A stretch of DNA of 15,690 nucleotides, taken from positions 1 to 15,690 of the forward strand of contig DATFUR010000045.1 in the NCBI GenBank assembly GCA_035260725.1. Reading direction: 5' to 3'. This document shows, in pieces, positions 6,813-13,776 of this stretch (position 1 is its first letter; each line of letters begins with the position of its first letter). The notes under the pieces are model-generated. The model was not told the DNA's origin, searched no databases, and saw only the letters and a program-made list of their open reading frames with translations. The translations under genes were made by a program, and so were the position numbers. This DNA is from DASRFS01 sp035260725. GTDB lineage: Bacteria > Patescibacteriota > Microgenomatia > Levybacterales > UBA12049.

Positions 6813-7280
6813 CTATAGTGAATTAATTATTCTACTTGTTGATCTATTTTTAATTTTTTTAATGTAAATCAATTTGGCTCTCAATTTATTTACCTGTCTT
6901 TTTTTATGAACTTCGTTTTTATCTCCCTTGGTTGTTGCAATAATATCTGGTTTTAGTCTCATAATCAAATTATCGTAGTCTTTGTCGCTAAATATTTTTG
7001 GAAGAGGGATAACATAATCGACCATATCTAAATGGGATAACAATTCCGCTCTGTCTTTTTGGATATTTACAGGACGGTTCTTGCCTTTGGTTTTTTTAAC
7101 AGAATAGTCGCTTTCGAGAATTAAAAAAAGATAATTTCCATAAGTCTTGGCTTCTTCTAAAAATTTTATGTGTCCTATATGCAAAACATCAAAGCAGCCA
7201 CCAGCGAGAACAATCTTTTTTTTATTTTTTAATTTAGAGCTTATTTTAATTGCTGTCTTAGTACTAATTATCTCTCCCAT
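6813..7280 (-). CDS. Cytidylyltransferase-like nucleotidyltransferase (RfaE/HldE C-domain or TagD type)
   Basis: 155-residue nucleotidyltransferase of the HxGH superfamily, the size of a stand-alone catalytic domain. GGCFDVLHIGH (27-37) is the signature with the HIGH nucleotide-binding histidines. KGKNRPVNIQKDRAELL (65-81) and VDYVIPLP (87-94) match the ADP-heptose synthase/glycerol-3-phosphate cytidylyltransferase pattern, and NRSTSRII (145-152) corresponds to the RSTS-type substrate loop. The likely role is activating a phosphorylated sugar or polyol as an NDP derivative for envelope polymers; the substrate cannot be read from sequence. It follows vanW by 1 base, with an SD-like AAAGGA about 10 bases before the ATG. 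No kinase (HldE N-domain) or heptose genes are beside it. Confidence 0.85.
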   Translation of the reverse strand: MGEIISTKTAIKISSKLKNKKKIVLAGGCFDVLHIGHIKFLEEAKTYGNYLFLILESDYSVKKTKGKNRPVNIQKDRAELLSHLDMVDYVIPLPKIFSDKDYDNLIMRLKPDIIATTKGDKNEVHKKRQVNKLRAKLIYIKKIKNRSTSRIINSL

Positions 7281-7281
7281 T

Positions 7282-8706
7282 TTATTGTGTTCCTTTCAGA
7301 AATATCGCCTGCCATGGTTGGTAGTCTGAAACAAATTTTTCGGAAATCATTGTCTTACCGTCTTTTTTAACTTCTCTGGTAAAAAAAACGTTTGCTCCCC
7401 ACGCTTCAAAATCGATTTGCTTAATCTGATTTTTTGGGAGAGTCGGGTCATCCTGGTAGGAAGGAGGCGGAGGCGGAGTTTGGTTTGTAACAACAGGTTG
7501 GCTTATGGATGTTGTCCTTCCATCCCGCGTTCCATATAAATAAAAAGTAAGCTGCAGATTGTCCGGATCAATTGCGGTTTGTACGAGAATATGATGTCCG
7601 GTGTCATTTTTGAATTTTAAATCGACACTCGGATAGTAAACCGTCGCGTCAATACCCGGATATGAGTCTTGTTCGTAATACCCAACTCGGTAGGAGTGGG
7701 CGTGTCTTTCAACAATCGGTAGCCCCGCATTAAGTACCGCGCGAAAAAAAGTTGTTGATACTTGGCAGACTCCTCCTCCATCTCCCAAAATTGTTTTACC
7801 GCCTTGGATTATGTAGGCTTGTTTGTAACCCGTATAAGCCGAAACATCTCCCAAAACTTTATCGAAAGAGAAAACCTCGTCGGGCGCAATTAAAACTCCG
7901 TCAAATTTAGAAGTCGCTAAATTTATGTTATAAATTCTGCTCGGAATTGAATGTGCAAAGTGGGATGTTCCAATTCCAATCAGCTCCTTAATGCCAAAAT
8001 TGTTTACGGCCTCTGTGGTAATTGAAGGTTCTAAAGTTTTAATTGGGATTTGAATTGTTAAATTTTTCGGACGAAGATATAAAACTTGAGATCCTTGTTG
8101 TAAGATTTTACTGTTTAATCCGTCTTTGTCTACTGCCGACCCTTTCTCAGAAGGTTTAAAAGTAGTAACTCTTCCATTCTCGAATTTAAAAACCGCATCG
8201 ACCGGTTTTTTATCAACGCTTTTTACAAATTCCGATAATATTTCCATTAATTTCTCGTCGGAGTATTTGTAAGACCCTGGAAGGTATACGCCGCTTAAGT
8301 AAGCTTTGGAGATTAAATATACGTTGGTCAAAATATTATCCGATCTTCCAACACTAAAGGCTTGAATAGCAATAAGATCTTCATTGAAACCAAAGTTAAT
8401 CTCCTGGGCGGATACGGTCGCCACTATGTTTTTGTCATTTACAAAAGTAAAGGTAGTATTTTTTGCAGATTCATTTTTCTTTGAAAAATATTCCTTAACA
8501 TTGTCTTTTTTCATCCCGCCAACATTAACTCCATTCACAATTACCCCAGGATAAACTTTACCGTCATTGACTTTTTGGAAAATTAAAAAGGCGAAACTAA
8601 TTACAAAAAATAAACTTAAAAAAATACCTGTTGAGAACCAGAACCCAATTCTTATGCTATGCTTGAGATACTTAGATTTTAAAATTCTAATTTTCGGAAT
8701 TTTCAT
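7282..8706 (-). CDS. VanW family protein with PG-binding-like domain
   Basis: 474-residue envelope protein. A basic N-terminus and one membrane helix (about 19-44) put the rest outside the cell. Residues about 50-230 look like the putative peptidoglycan-binding domain that precedes VanW (YoaR-type architecture). The VanW domain covers about 250-385: RIYNINLATSKFDG, APDEVFSFD, then GDGGGVCQVSTTFFRA (308-323), RHAHSYRV (334-341) and GIDATVYYP (351-359). Cys314, His335/His337 and Asp353 are the conserved polar residues. VanW is named from vancomycin-resistance clusters but its reaction is not established, and nothing here implies resistance. A Pro run (411-415), encoded by a GGAGGC tandem repeat at 7463-7478, links to a C-terminal beta segment (430-474). 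First gene of a four-gene operon. Confidence 0.93.
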   Translation of the reverse strand: MKIPKIRILKSKYLKHSIRIGFWFSTGIFLSLFFVISFAFLIFQKVNDGKVYPGVIVNGVNVGGMKKDNVKEYFSKKNESAKNTTFTFVNDKNIVATVSAQEINFGFNEDLIAIQAFSVGRSDNILTNVYLISKAYLSGVYLPGSYKYSDEKLMEILSEFVKSVDKKPVDAVFKFENGRVTTFKPSEKGSAVDKDGLNSKILQQGSQVLYLRPKNLTIQIPIKTLEPSITTEAVNNFGIKELIGIGTSHFAHSIPSRIYNINLATSKFDGVLIAPDEVFSFDKVLGDVSAYTGYKQAYIIQGGKTILGDGGGVCQVSTTFFRAVLNAGLPIVERHAHSYRVGYYEQDSYPGIDATVYYPSVDLKFKNDTGHHILVQTAIDPDNLQLTFYLYGTRDGRTTSISQPVVTNQTPPPPPSYQDDPTLPKNQIKQIDFEAWGANVFFTREVKKDGKTMISEKFVSDYQPWQAIFLKGTQ

Positions 8707-8735
8707 TTGCGAGAATTTTGTCTTAGTATTATACT
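8707..8735 (+). promoter_or_regulatory. Promoter of the solute-binding protein gene
   Basis: TTGCGA (8707-8712) and TATACT (8730-8735) are separated by exactly 17 bases. The start point is predicted about 8742, leaving a leader of about 10 bases with no SD before ATG 8752. It overlaps the vanW -10 on the other strand. Confidence 0.6.
8728..8733 (-). promoter_or_regulatory. -10 box of the vanW operon, within a palindromic divergent promoter
   Basis: Reads TATAAT on the minus strand and lies in AGTATTATACT (8725-8735), symmetric except for its centre, so the same bases supply -10 boxes for both directions. Predicted leader about 14 bases, no SD; no good minus-strand -35. Confidence 0.5.
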
Positions 8736-8751
8736 ATAAATTAGCCTCAAC

Positions 8752-10188
8752 ATGGACGATAAAACACAAAATATACAGTCAGGATCACAGCCCCCTCAAA
8801 GTGAGCCCGTGGCTCAAAATACTCCGATTCAGCCTCAAGCAAATAACGCCTGGACCCCGCAGGGAGCCTCACAAACTAAACCGGAAGAGGACTTCGGGTC
8901 TAAAGGACCGCTTTCTCCGAGTAATATCACAAAACTTTTAGTAGGAATTTTTGCCATTTTGACTTTGGCTTTTGTTTTGTTTATTTTTATAGTCCCAAAT
9001 ATTGGCAAGGGAAGCGAAAAAGTTACCCTGTCCTACTGGGGGGTTTTGGAAGATCCAACTGTAATGCAACCGATAATTTCTGACTTCGAAAAAGAAAATC
9101 CAAAAATAACAGTGGACTATAAAAAACAAGATATCAAAGACTACAAAGAGAGATTAGCTACCAGAATTTCTCAAGGAACAGGACCTGACATTTTTGGTTT
9201 TCAGAATACCTGGTATCCGGCATTCTCCCAAGTTTTGTTGCCCATGCCATCGGACACGGTTTCTAAGGATCAATTCAATAAATCTTTTTACCCTGTTGCA
9301 AAAAAAGATCTTATCCAGAATGGTGGAATTTATGGTATTCCCACCGGAGTGGACACGCTTTCTCTTTTTGTAAATACTGAAATCTTCAAACAAGCGGGAG
9401 TAAATATCCCGAAAAATTGGAACGATTTTATAAATGCAGCAAGAAGCTTAACCGTTAAGGACCAAACAGGAAAAATAAAAACTTCGGGTGCTGCGTTGGG
9501 AACCTTTGACAATGTAACCCACGCGGCCGATATAATATCGCTTTTTTTTGTCCAAGATGGAGTTGATTTGGATAATTTAACTTCTTCTAAGGAAAGAGTG
9601 TCCGATGCCCTGCGTTTTTATACGGCATTTGCACTTGGAGATGGCAGCGTTTGGGACGGCAGTTTGGATCCATCAAGTTTGGCTTTTTCCAAAGGTAACC
9701 TCGGAATGTTTTTTGGATATTATTGGGATTATTTTGCTATAAAATCGGCAAATCCACAGCTTGCTTTTGAGATCGATTCGGTTCCGCAGCTTAATTTTCA
9801 AAGTCAAACAATATCAACTTACTATGCCGAAGGAGTTTCCGCGAAAAGTAAAAATCAACAGCAAGCGCTAGCTTTTATGAAGTTTTTAGCAAGAAGAGAT
9901 ACTCAAGAAAAACTTTACCAAGCGCAGTCCCGAGCAAGAGCTTACGGTCAGCCTCCGGCAATGATTGATCTTTCCGACAAATTGCAAAATACCCCAATTT
10001 CCATAATTGTTTCGCAGGCAAAAAATGCGACTTCCTCGTATTTTGCGGGTGAACCTATAGATAACAGCTTGAGAAGTTATCTATCAACCGCTGTTAGCTC
10101 TATACTGACTGGTACGCCTCCTGCGGCTGCAGCAGACGCTTTAATAACAGGCGTTTCACAGACACTCTCGCAGTATTCAAAAAAATAA
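8752..10188 (+). CDS. Membrane-tethered extracellular solute-binding protein (family 1, sugar type)
   Basis: 478-residue protein with an ABC-importer-type substrate-binding domain. Residues 1-58 are a cytoplasmic Gln/Pro/Ser-rich disordered tail and 60-82 a single membrane helix. Residues 90-478 are the binding domain: VTLSYWGVLEDPTVMQPIISDFEKENP-type start, KERLATRISQGTGPDIFGF (in the 130s-150s), NGGIYGIPTGVDTLSLFVN, and a late AFMKFLARRDTQEKLY block typical of MalE-like/SBP_bac_1 proteins. It has no lipobox Cys, so it is anchored by the helix rather than by lipid. No permease or ATPase gene adjoins it, so its transporter must be elsewhere or it acts as a receptor or scavenger. The ligand is probably a sugar or oligosaccharide (inferred from family). 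It has its own promoter; the first strong terminator-like hairpin downstream is at 10264. Confidence 0.9.
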   Translation: MDDKTQNIQSGSQPPQSEPVAQNTPIQPQANNAWTPQGASQTKPEEDFGSKGPLSPSNITKLLVGIFAILTLAFVLFIFIVPNIGKGSEKVTLSYWGVLEDPTVMQPIISDFEKENPKITVDYKKQDIKDYKERLATRISQGTGPDIFGFQNTWYPAFSQVLLPMPSDTVSKDQFNKSFYPVAKKDLIQNGGIYGIPTGVDTLSLFVNTEIFKQAGVNIPKNWNDFINAARSLTVKDQTGKIKTSGAALGTFDNVTHAADIISLFFVQDGVDLDNLTSSKERVSDALRFYTAFALGDGSVWDGSLDPSSLAFSKGNLGMFFGYYWDYFAIKSANPQLAFEIDSVPQLNFQSQTISTYYAEGVSAKSKNQQQALAFMKFLARRDTQEKLYQAQSRARAYGQPPAMIDLSDKLQNTPISIIVSQAKNATSSYFAGEPIDNSLRSYLSTAVSSILTGTPPAAAADALITGVSQTLSQYSKK

Positions 10189-10218
10189 AATCCGAGGCTA
10201 ATTTGTACTAGAGGCTTA

Positions 10219-10247
10219 TTGACAAAATGCCCCTTATTAGATATTAT
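10219..10247 (+). promoter_or_regulatory. Consensus sigma70-type promoter of greA
   Basis: TTGACA (10219-10224), a 17-base spacer and TATTAT (10242-10247) make the best promoter in the window. The start point is predicted at about 10254-10256. It drives a leader that runs at once into the hairpin at 10264. Confidence 0.8.
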
Positions 10248-10263
10248 GACGCTTGAACTTATC

Positions 10264-10295
10264 ATCCCTCAGGCATTGTTGAGGGATTTTGTTTT
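10264..10295 (+). terminator. Intrinsic terminator/attenuator hairpin in the greA leader
   Basis: ATCCCTCA (10264-10271) pairs perfectly with TGAGGGAT (10280-10287) around an 8-base loop, followed by TTTGTTTT (10288-10295). It stops read-through from the solute-binding protein gene but also lies about 10 bases downstream of the greA start point, so most greA transcripts would end as RNAs of about 40 bases. E. coli greA is known to have a leader terminator producing short GraL RNAs; the layout here is similar, and the functional link is inference. Confidence 0.75.
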
Positions 10296-10304
10296 AAAAA
10301 GGCT

Positions 10305-10769
10305 ATGGACGACAAAAAGATATACATAACTAAAGACGGTTTGTCAGATCTTAAGAAAGAGCACGATGAGCTAAATGGTGTCAAAAGACCCCAAGTTCTG
10401 GAAAGAGTTTCTCAGGCCCGAAGCATGGGCGATTTGTCCGAGAATGCCGAATATTCCGCGGCAAGAGAAGAACTTTCTTTCATAGACGGAAGAATAGACG
10501 AGCTCGAAGAACTTCTAAAGCAGGCAGTTATTATTGCAGAAGGTCATTCCAATCACATGGTTAAGCTTGGATCAAAAGTAACATTGAGTGTAAAAGGCAA
10601 AAAAGAGGTTTTCTCGGTTGTCGGCGAATGGGAAGCAGATCCAATAGAAAAAAAGATTTCACATAAGTCTCCGCTAGGTCTTGCGCTATTGGGAAAAAGA
10701 GTTGGAGAAAAAATCGAAGTCGAAGCGCCTGTTGGCAAAATTCTCTACACAATCAAATCTATAAATTAG
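10305..10769 (+). CDS. greA: Transcription elongation factor GreA
   Basis: 154-residue GreA, close to the 158 residues of E. coli. It rescues backtracked RNA polymerase by stimulating cleavage of the transcript 3' end through the secondary channel. Residues 1-75 are the coiled-coil arm. Its tip block GDLSENAEYSAAREE (42-56) holds the acidic pair Asp43 and Glu46, which correspond to E. coli Asp41/Glu44 at the catalytic Mg2+. Residues about 80-154 form the FKBP-like domain ending in VGKILYTIKSI. A weak AAAAAGG lies just before ATG 10305. Single gene with its own promoter and a terminator hairpin in its leader; no terminator is seen after it. Confidence 0.98.
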   Translation: MDDKKIYITKDGLSDLKKEHDELNGVKRPQVLERVSQARSMGDLSENAEYSAAREELSFIDGRIDELEELLKQAVIIAEGHSNHMVKLGSKVTLSVKGKKEVFSVVGEWEADPIEKKISHKSPLGLALLGKRVGEKIEVEAPVGKILYTIKSIN

Positions 10770-10783
10770 CCTCTTATATATAG

Positions 10784-10789
10784 TATAAT
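10784..10789 (+). promoter_or_regulatory. TATAAT -10 box of the GNAT/NUDIX operon
   Basis: TATAAT at 10784-10789 ends 7 bases before GTG 10797 and 13 before ATG 10803. The first in-frame ATG (10788) lies inside the box, so it cannot be the start of transcripts from here. A leaderless or near-leaderless mRNA is predicted. No good -35. Confidence 0.55.
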
Positions 10790-10796
10790 GATTTTT

Positions 10797-11456
10797 GTGG
10801 AAATGAAAGAATCTCCAGATAATGTAACTATTACTACAGCATCCCAAATTCCTCCAGAAAAAATAGAGTTATTTTTAGACGAAGTTGTAGATGTCGAAAA
10901 AAGGACCTGGCCCGATGAGCTGCAGGCTTCAAGAGAAAAGTTTGCTTCCCGTCTCAAAGTTTTTCCCGAAGGTTTTATAGTTGCCAGAGCTAATGGTCGG
11001 GCCTTGGGAGTAAGCACAGCACAAATAACCTTTTATGATCCTTCTAAAAGTCCAACCTGGGATGAACTTACAGATTCAGGGTTTTTGATGAAGAGCCATA
11101 ATAAAGATGGTGATGCCTTATATGTAGCGTCAGTGGGGGTAGCGGCAGACAGTCAAGGCATCGGAATAGGAGGAAAATTAGTAGAGTCTCAAAAAGAACT
11201 TGCTAAAAAATTAGGATTGAAATATCTTTTCCTTGGTGCTCGGATTCCAGGTTTTGACGCTTATTGCAAAGAGCATGGAGAAATTTCGGCAGAAGAGTAC
11301 TTGGCTTTAAAAAACGAAAAAGGAGAACCGGTGGATCCGGAGATAAGATTCTACTCTCGTCAGGGGCTAATTCCGACGAAGTTAATCCCAAACTTTGAGC
11401 CTGATGACCAAAGCCGAGGATATGGTGTAACTATGGTATGGGAGAATAAAAAGTGA
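10797..11456 (+). CDS. GNAT family N-acetyltransferase
   Basis: Single-domain GNAT, 219 residues from GTG 10797, or 217 from ATG 10803. The upstream in-frame ATG 10788 overlaps the -10 box and is less likely. The acetyl-CoA loop is ADSQGIGIGGKLV (R/QxxGxG/A pattern) after the beta-strand YVASVGV. The second half, GARIPGFDAYCKEHG, DPEIRFYSRQGLIPTKLIPNF and SRGYGVTMVWEN, resembles the GNAT subgroup often found with or fused to carbon-nitrogen hydrolases (from memory). The acceptor substrate is unknown. Its stop overlaps the GTG start of the NUDIX-GNAT gene (GTGA, 11453-11456), so two acetyltransferase domains are made from one mRNA and may act on related small molecules. Confidence 0.9.
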   Translation: MEMKESPDNVTITTASQIPPEKIELFLDEVVDVEKRTWPDELQASREKFASRLKVFPEGFIVARANGRALGVSTAQITFYDPSKSPTWDELTDSGFLMKSHNKDGDALYVASVGVAADSQGIGIGGKLVESQKELAKKLGLKYLFLGARIPGFDAYCKEHGEISAEEYLALKNEKGEPVDPEIRFYSRQGLIPTKLIPNFEPDDQSRGYGVTMVWENKK

Positions 11457-12271
11457 AGAAGTGCGATTGTACACTTTGTAAATTTAATAATCCTAAGCCT
11501 ACGGCAACTGCGGTCATAATAAGAGACCAGAAAATCCTCGTTGGTAAAAGAAATCTTAAAGAAGAACCTTTCTTTGGTGAGTGGGATTTTTTTGGAGGAT
11601 ATATTCAAGAAGGAGAAACACCCGAACAGGCATTAAAAAGGGAAATTAAGGAAGAGCTTGGCGTAGACTCTGACTTAACTTTTCTGGAATCTTTTAGTGG
11701 CACTGCAGGGTACAAAGAATACGGATATCCGGTTATTTCATTTGCGTACCTGACAGAATTAAAGGGAGAAGTAAAGCTTAATAAAAAAGAAAATTCCGAA
11801 ATAGCATGGGTTCCTTTAAAAGAAATTAAGACAATTGCCTTTGATTCAAATCAGAAAATCTTGAAATTTATACAGGAGAAATTTTCCTATGATTTAGACA
11901 ATCTTAAGGAATTAATAAATCAGCTCGATTCCTCTGCCGTAGTTAACGAACAATCATTGTACAAAGCAATCTTAGATGGTTACATAAGTAAAGTCGAAAA
12001 AAACGGAGAAATAATGGGTATGGGCTGGATATTTCCAAGGCAAACTTTGCTTCGTAAGCAAGCAGTCGTCGAAGATATGATAGTTAACGATAAGTACAGG
12101 GGTCAAGGATTAGGAGAGAAAATTTTACTCGATTTAATTGATTGGGCTAAAAAGCAGGGCGTTGAGGTAATTGAGCTTACAACAAATCCAAAAAGAGTAG
12201 CAGCAAATAGCTTGTACCAAAAAGTTGGTTTCGTGCTTCATCCTACAAACCACTATCTTCTTAAGCTTTAG
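11453..12271 (+). CDS. NUDIX hydrolase fused to a GNAT acetyltransferase
   Basis: 272-residue two-domain protein starting at GTG 11453, with GGGAG 8 bases upstream as SD. Residues 4-9 (CDCTLC) look like a shrunken zinc-ribbon of the kind preceding NUDIX domains (CxxC...ENPKPT), here continuing NNPKPTATAVII. Residues 16-145 are NUDIX; the box GYIQEGETPEQALKREIKEE (49-68) followed by LGV is a perfect match to Gx5Ex7REUxEExGU, implying Mg2+-dependent hydrolysis of a nucleoside-diphosphate-X. Residues about 160-272 are a GNAT domain with VEDMIVNDKYRGQGLGEK (206-223) and NSLYQKVGF (252-260). Which diphosphate or amine is used cannot be read from sequence. It probably shares an mRNA with the upstream GNAT. 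Confidence 0.92.
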   Translation: MKKCDCTLCKFNNPKPTATAVIIRDQKILVGKRNLKEEPFFGEWDFFGGYIQEGETPEQALKREIKEELGVDSDLTFLESFSGTAGYKEYGYPVISFAYLTELKGEVKLNKKENSEIAWVPLKEIKTIAFDSNQKILKFIQEKFSYDLDNLKELINQLDSSAVVNEQSLYKAILDGYISKVEKNGEIMGMGWIFPRQTLLRKQAVVEDMIVNDKYRGQGLGEKILLDLIDWAKKQGVEVIELTTNPKRVAANSLYQKVGFVLHPTNHYLLKL

Positions 12272-12297
12272 TTTCTGCATTTTTATCCTCTAGCTTG

Positions 12298-12303
12298 TAT
12301 AAT
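12298..12303 (+). promoter_or_regulatory. TATAAT -10 box giving a predicted leaderless lysS mRNA
   Basis: TATAAT ends 6 bases before ATG 12310, the same spacing as at the 3478 gene. No SD and no good -35 are visible. The box also overlaps an in-frame TTG (12295), arguing against that codon as the start. Confidence 0.55.
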
Positions 12304-12309
12304 AATGGT

Positions 12310-13776
12310 ATGTTTTGGGCTGATAAGGTTTTAGAAGGGCGCGTTGGTAAAGAATGGATTAACGATGCTTGGACTCCATCCGGAATTGTCCACATGGGAG
12401 GTCTTAAAGGACCTGTAATCCACGACGTTTTATATAGGATCGTTAAAGAGCAGGGGCGTGTTGTAAAATTTACTTTTGGACTCGACGACATGGACCCGAT
12501 TGACGGATTGCCTCCTTCTCTTAAAGAATCCCACGAAAAATATATGGGGATACCTATTTTTATTGCTCCATCTCCCGAGGGTAAAGGAAGTTTTGGGGAA
12601 TATTACGGAAACAAGATGAGAAATTTGTTTAAACAATTAGGAATCAACGCGGAAGTTTATTTAGCGTCGGATTATTACAAAAAAGGAATCTATAACGACG
12701 CGATTAAATTTGTTTTGGATAAAACATCAAAGGTGCGAAAAGTCTACGAGGAGATGTACAAAAAAGAATTACCCTCTAATTGGTATCCTTTACAGGTTGT
12801 TTGTCCAAACTGCGGAAAATTAGGAACAACAAGAGTGACAGGATGGGATGGAAAAGAAGTTGAGTTTGAGTGTTCGGAGGATTTGGTTAAGTGGGCAAAA
12901 GGATGCGGTTATAAAGGAAAGATTTCTCCTTTTGACGGCAATGCGAAAATGCCTTTTAAAGTCGAATGGGCGGCAAAGTGGTCGACCTTTGGGGTAACAA
13001 TAGAGGGAGCGGGAAAAGACCATGCCTCGGCAGGGGGAACGTACGATGTAGCCAGAAAGATTGTTAAGGACGTTTTTGGCAAAAAGCCGCCCTTGCCCCT
13101 TCCTTACGAATTTTTCCTCTCCGGGGGTAAGAAAATGGGTTCGTCCAAAGGAATTGGACTTGATGCAGAAGATCTTTTGGAAGTTATGCCTCCGGAAATT
13201 GTACGTTTCCTAATGATAAAAACAGAACCTAATCAGGCTGTCGAATTTTCTCCCTTTGAAACAGACACAATTCCTAATCTTTACGATGAGTATCAAAAAG
13301 CTGCCGAGGAAGGTTCACGTACCTTTGTTCTGTCTCAAATAAATGAGGTAAAAAATCCTCCGAAGATTCGATTTTCTGTTTTGGCTCAATGGGTCCAAAT
13401 GCCAAACATGGAAGAAGAGATTAAAAAAGAAGGATTGGCTCAATGGGCAAAGTATGCAAAAGTTTGGGTGGAAAAATATGCTCCCGAAGATAAAAAATTT
13501 ACAATCCAAGAGGAATTGCCAAAAGAAGCAAAGAGTTTATCAAAAGAACAAAAAGAATTGCTATCAAAAATCTCATTAGAGCTTGATAAAAAATGGCAGG
13601 GCGAAGACTTTCAGACAAGAATTTATGAAATCGGAAAGGAATTAGGATTAAACGGCGCTAAAACATTTGAAGCAATATATATTTCACTTTTGGGCAAAAA
13701 TCATGGACCAAAGGCTGCTTGGCTTATACTCTCCTTAGATAAAAAATTTGTTAAGAATCGTTTTTCTTCTTTATGA
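12310..13776 (+). CDS. lysS: Class I lysyl-tRNA synthetase
   Basis: Class I (archaeal-type) lysine-tRNA ligase, 488 residues, unrelated to the class II LysRS of most bacteria. It charges tRNA-Lys in the cytoplasm. Start chosen at ATG 12310 (MFWADKVLEG); the frame extends to TTG 12295, but that lies at the -10 box. The HIGH-type motif is PSGIVHMGG (23-31), the KMSKS-type motif KMGSSKG (275-281). C165PNC168 with C188 and C199 form a likely zinc site, and GKDHASAGGTYDVARK (235-250) is a class I LysRS block. Residues about 330-488 are the helical anticodon-binding region. Its stop overlaps rdgB's ATG (ATGA, 13773-13776), starting a lysS-rdgB-serS operon. Confidence 0.95.
   Translation: MFWADKVLEGRVGKEWINDAWTPSGIVHMGGLKGPVIHDVLYRIVKEQGRVVKFTFGLDDMDPIDGLPPSLKESHEKYMGIPIFIAPSPEGKGSFGEYYGNKMRNLFKQLGINAEVYLASDYYKKGIYNDAIKFVLDKTSKVRKVYEEMYKKELPSNWYPLQVVCPNCGKLGTTRVTGWDGKEVEFECSEDLVKWAKGCGYKGKISPFDGNAKMPFKVEWAAKWSTFGVTIEGAGKDHASAGGTYDVARKIVKDVFGKKPPLPLPYEFFLSGGKKMGSSKGIGLDAEDLLEVMPPEIVRFLMIKTEPNQAVEFSPFETDTIPNLYDEYQKAAEEGSRTFVLSQINEVKNPPKIRFSVLAQWVQMPNMEEEIKKEGLAQWAKYAKVWVEKYAPEDKKFTIQEELPKEAKSLSKEQKELLSKISLELDKKWQGEDFQTRIYEIGKELGLNGAKTFEAIYISLLGKNHGPKAAWLILSLDKKFVKNRFSSL

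Noticed and set aside
7463..7478. GGAGGC tandem repeat as a microsatellite or regulatory repeat
   Set aside because: It simply encodes the Pro run of the vanW-like protein on the minus strand.
7282..8706. Vancomycin-resistance gene
   Set aside because: VanW-domain proteins are common envelope proteins outside van clusters; no vanA/H/X/R/S partners are present.
10246..10329. 27-codon leader-peptide-like frame before greA
   Set aside because: Its ATG begins inside the predicted -10 box, so the greA promoter would not transcribe it, and it has no SD.
10788..10796. ATG 10788 as start of the GNAT gene
   Set aside because: It lies within TATAAT; GTG 10797 or ATG 10803 fit the promoter. It would be possible only on read-through transcripts from greA.
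12295..12309. Upstream TTG start for lysS
   Set aside because: TTG overlaps the TATAAT box with no SD, and the family N-terminus begins near MFWADK at 12310.
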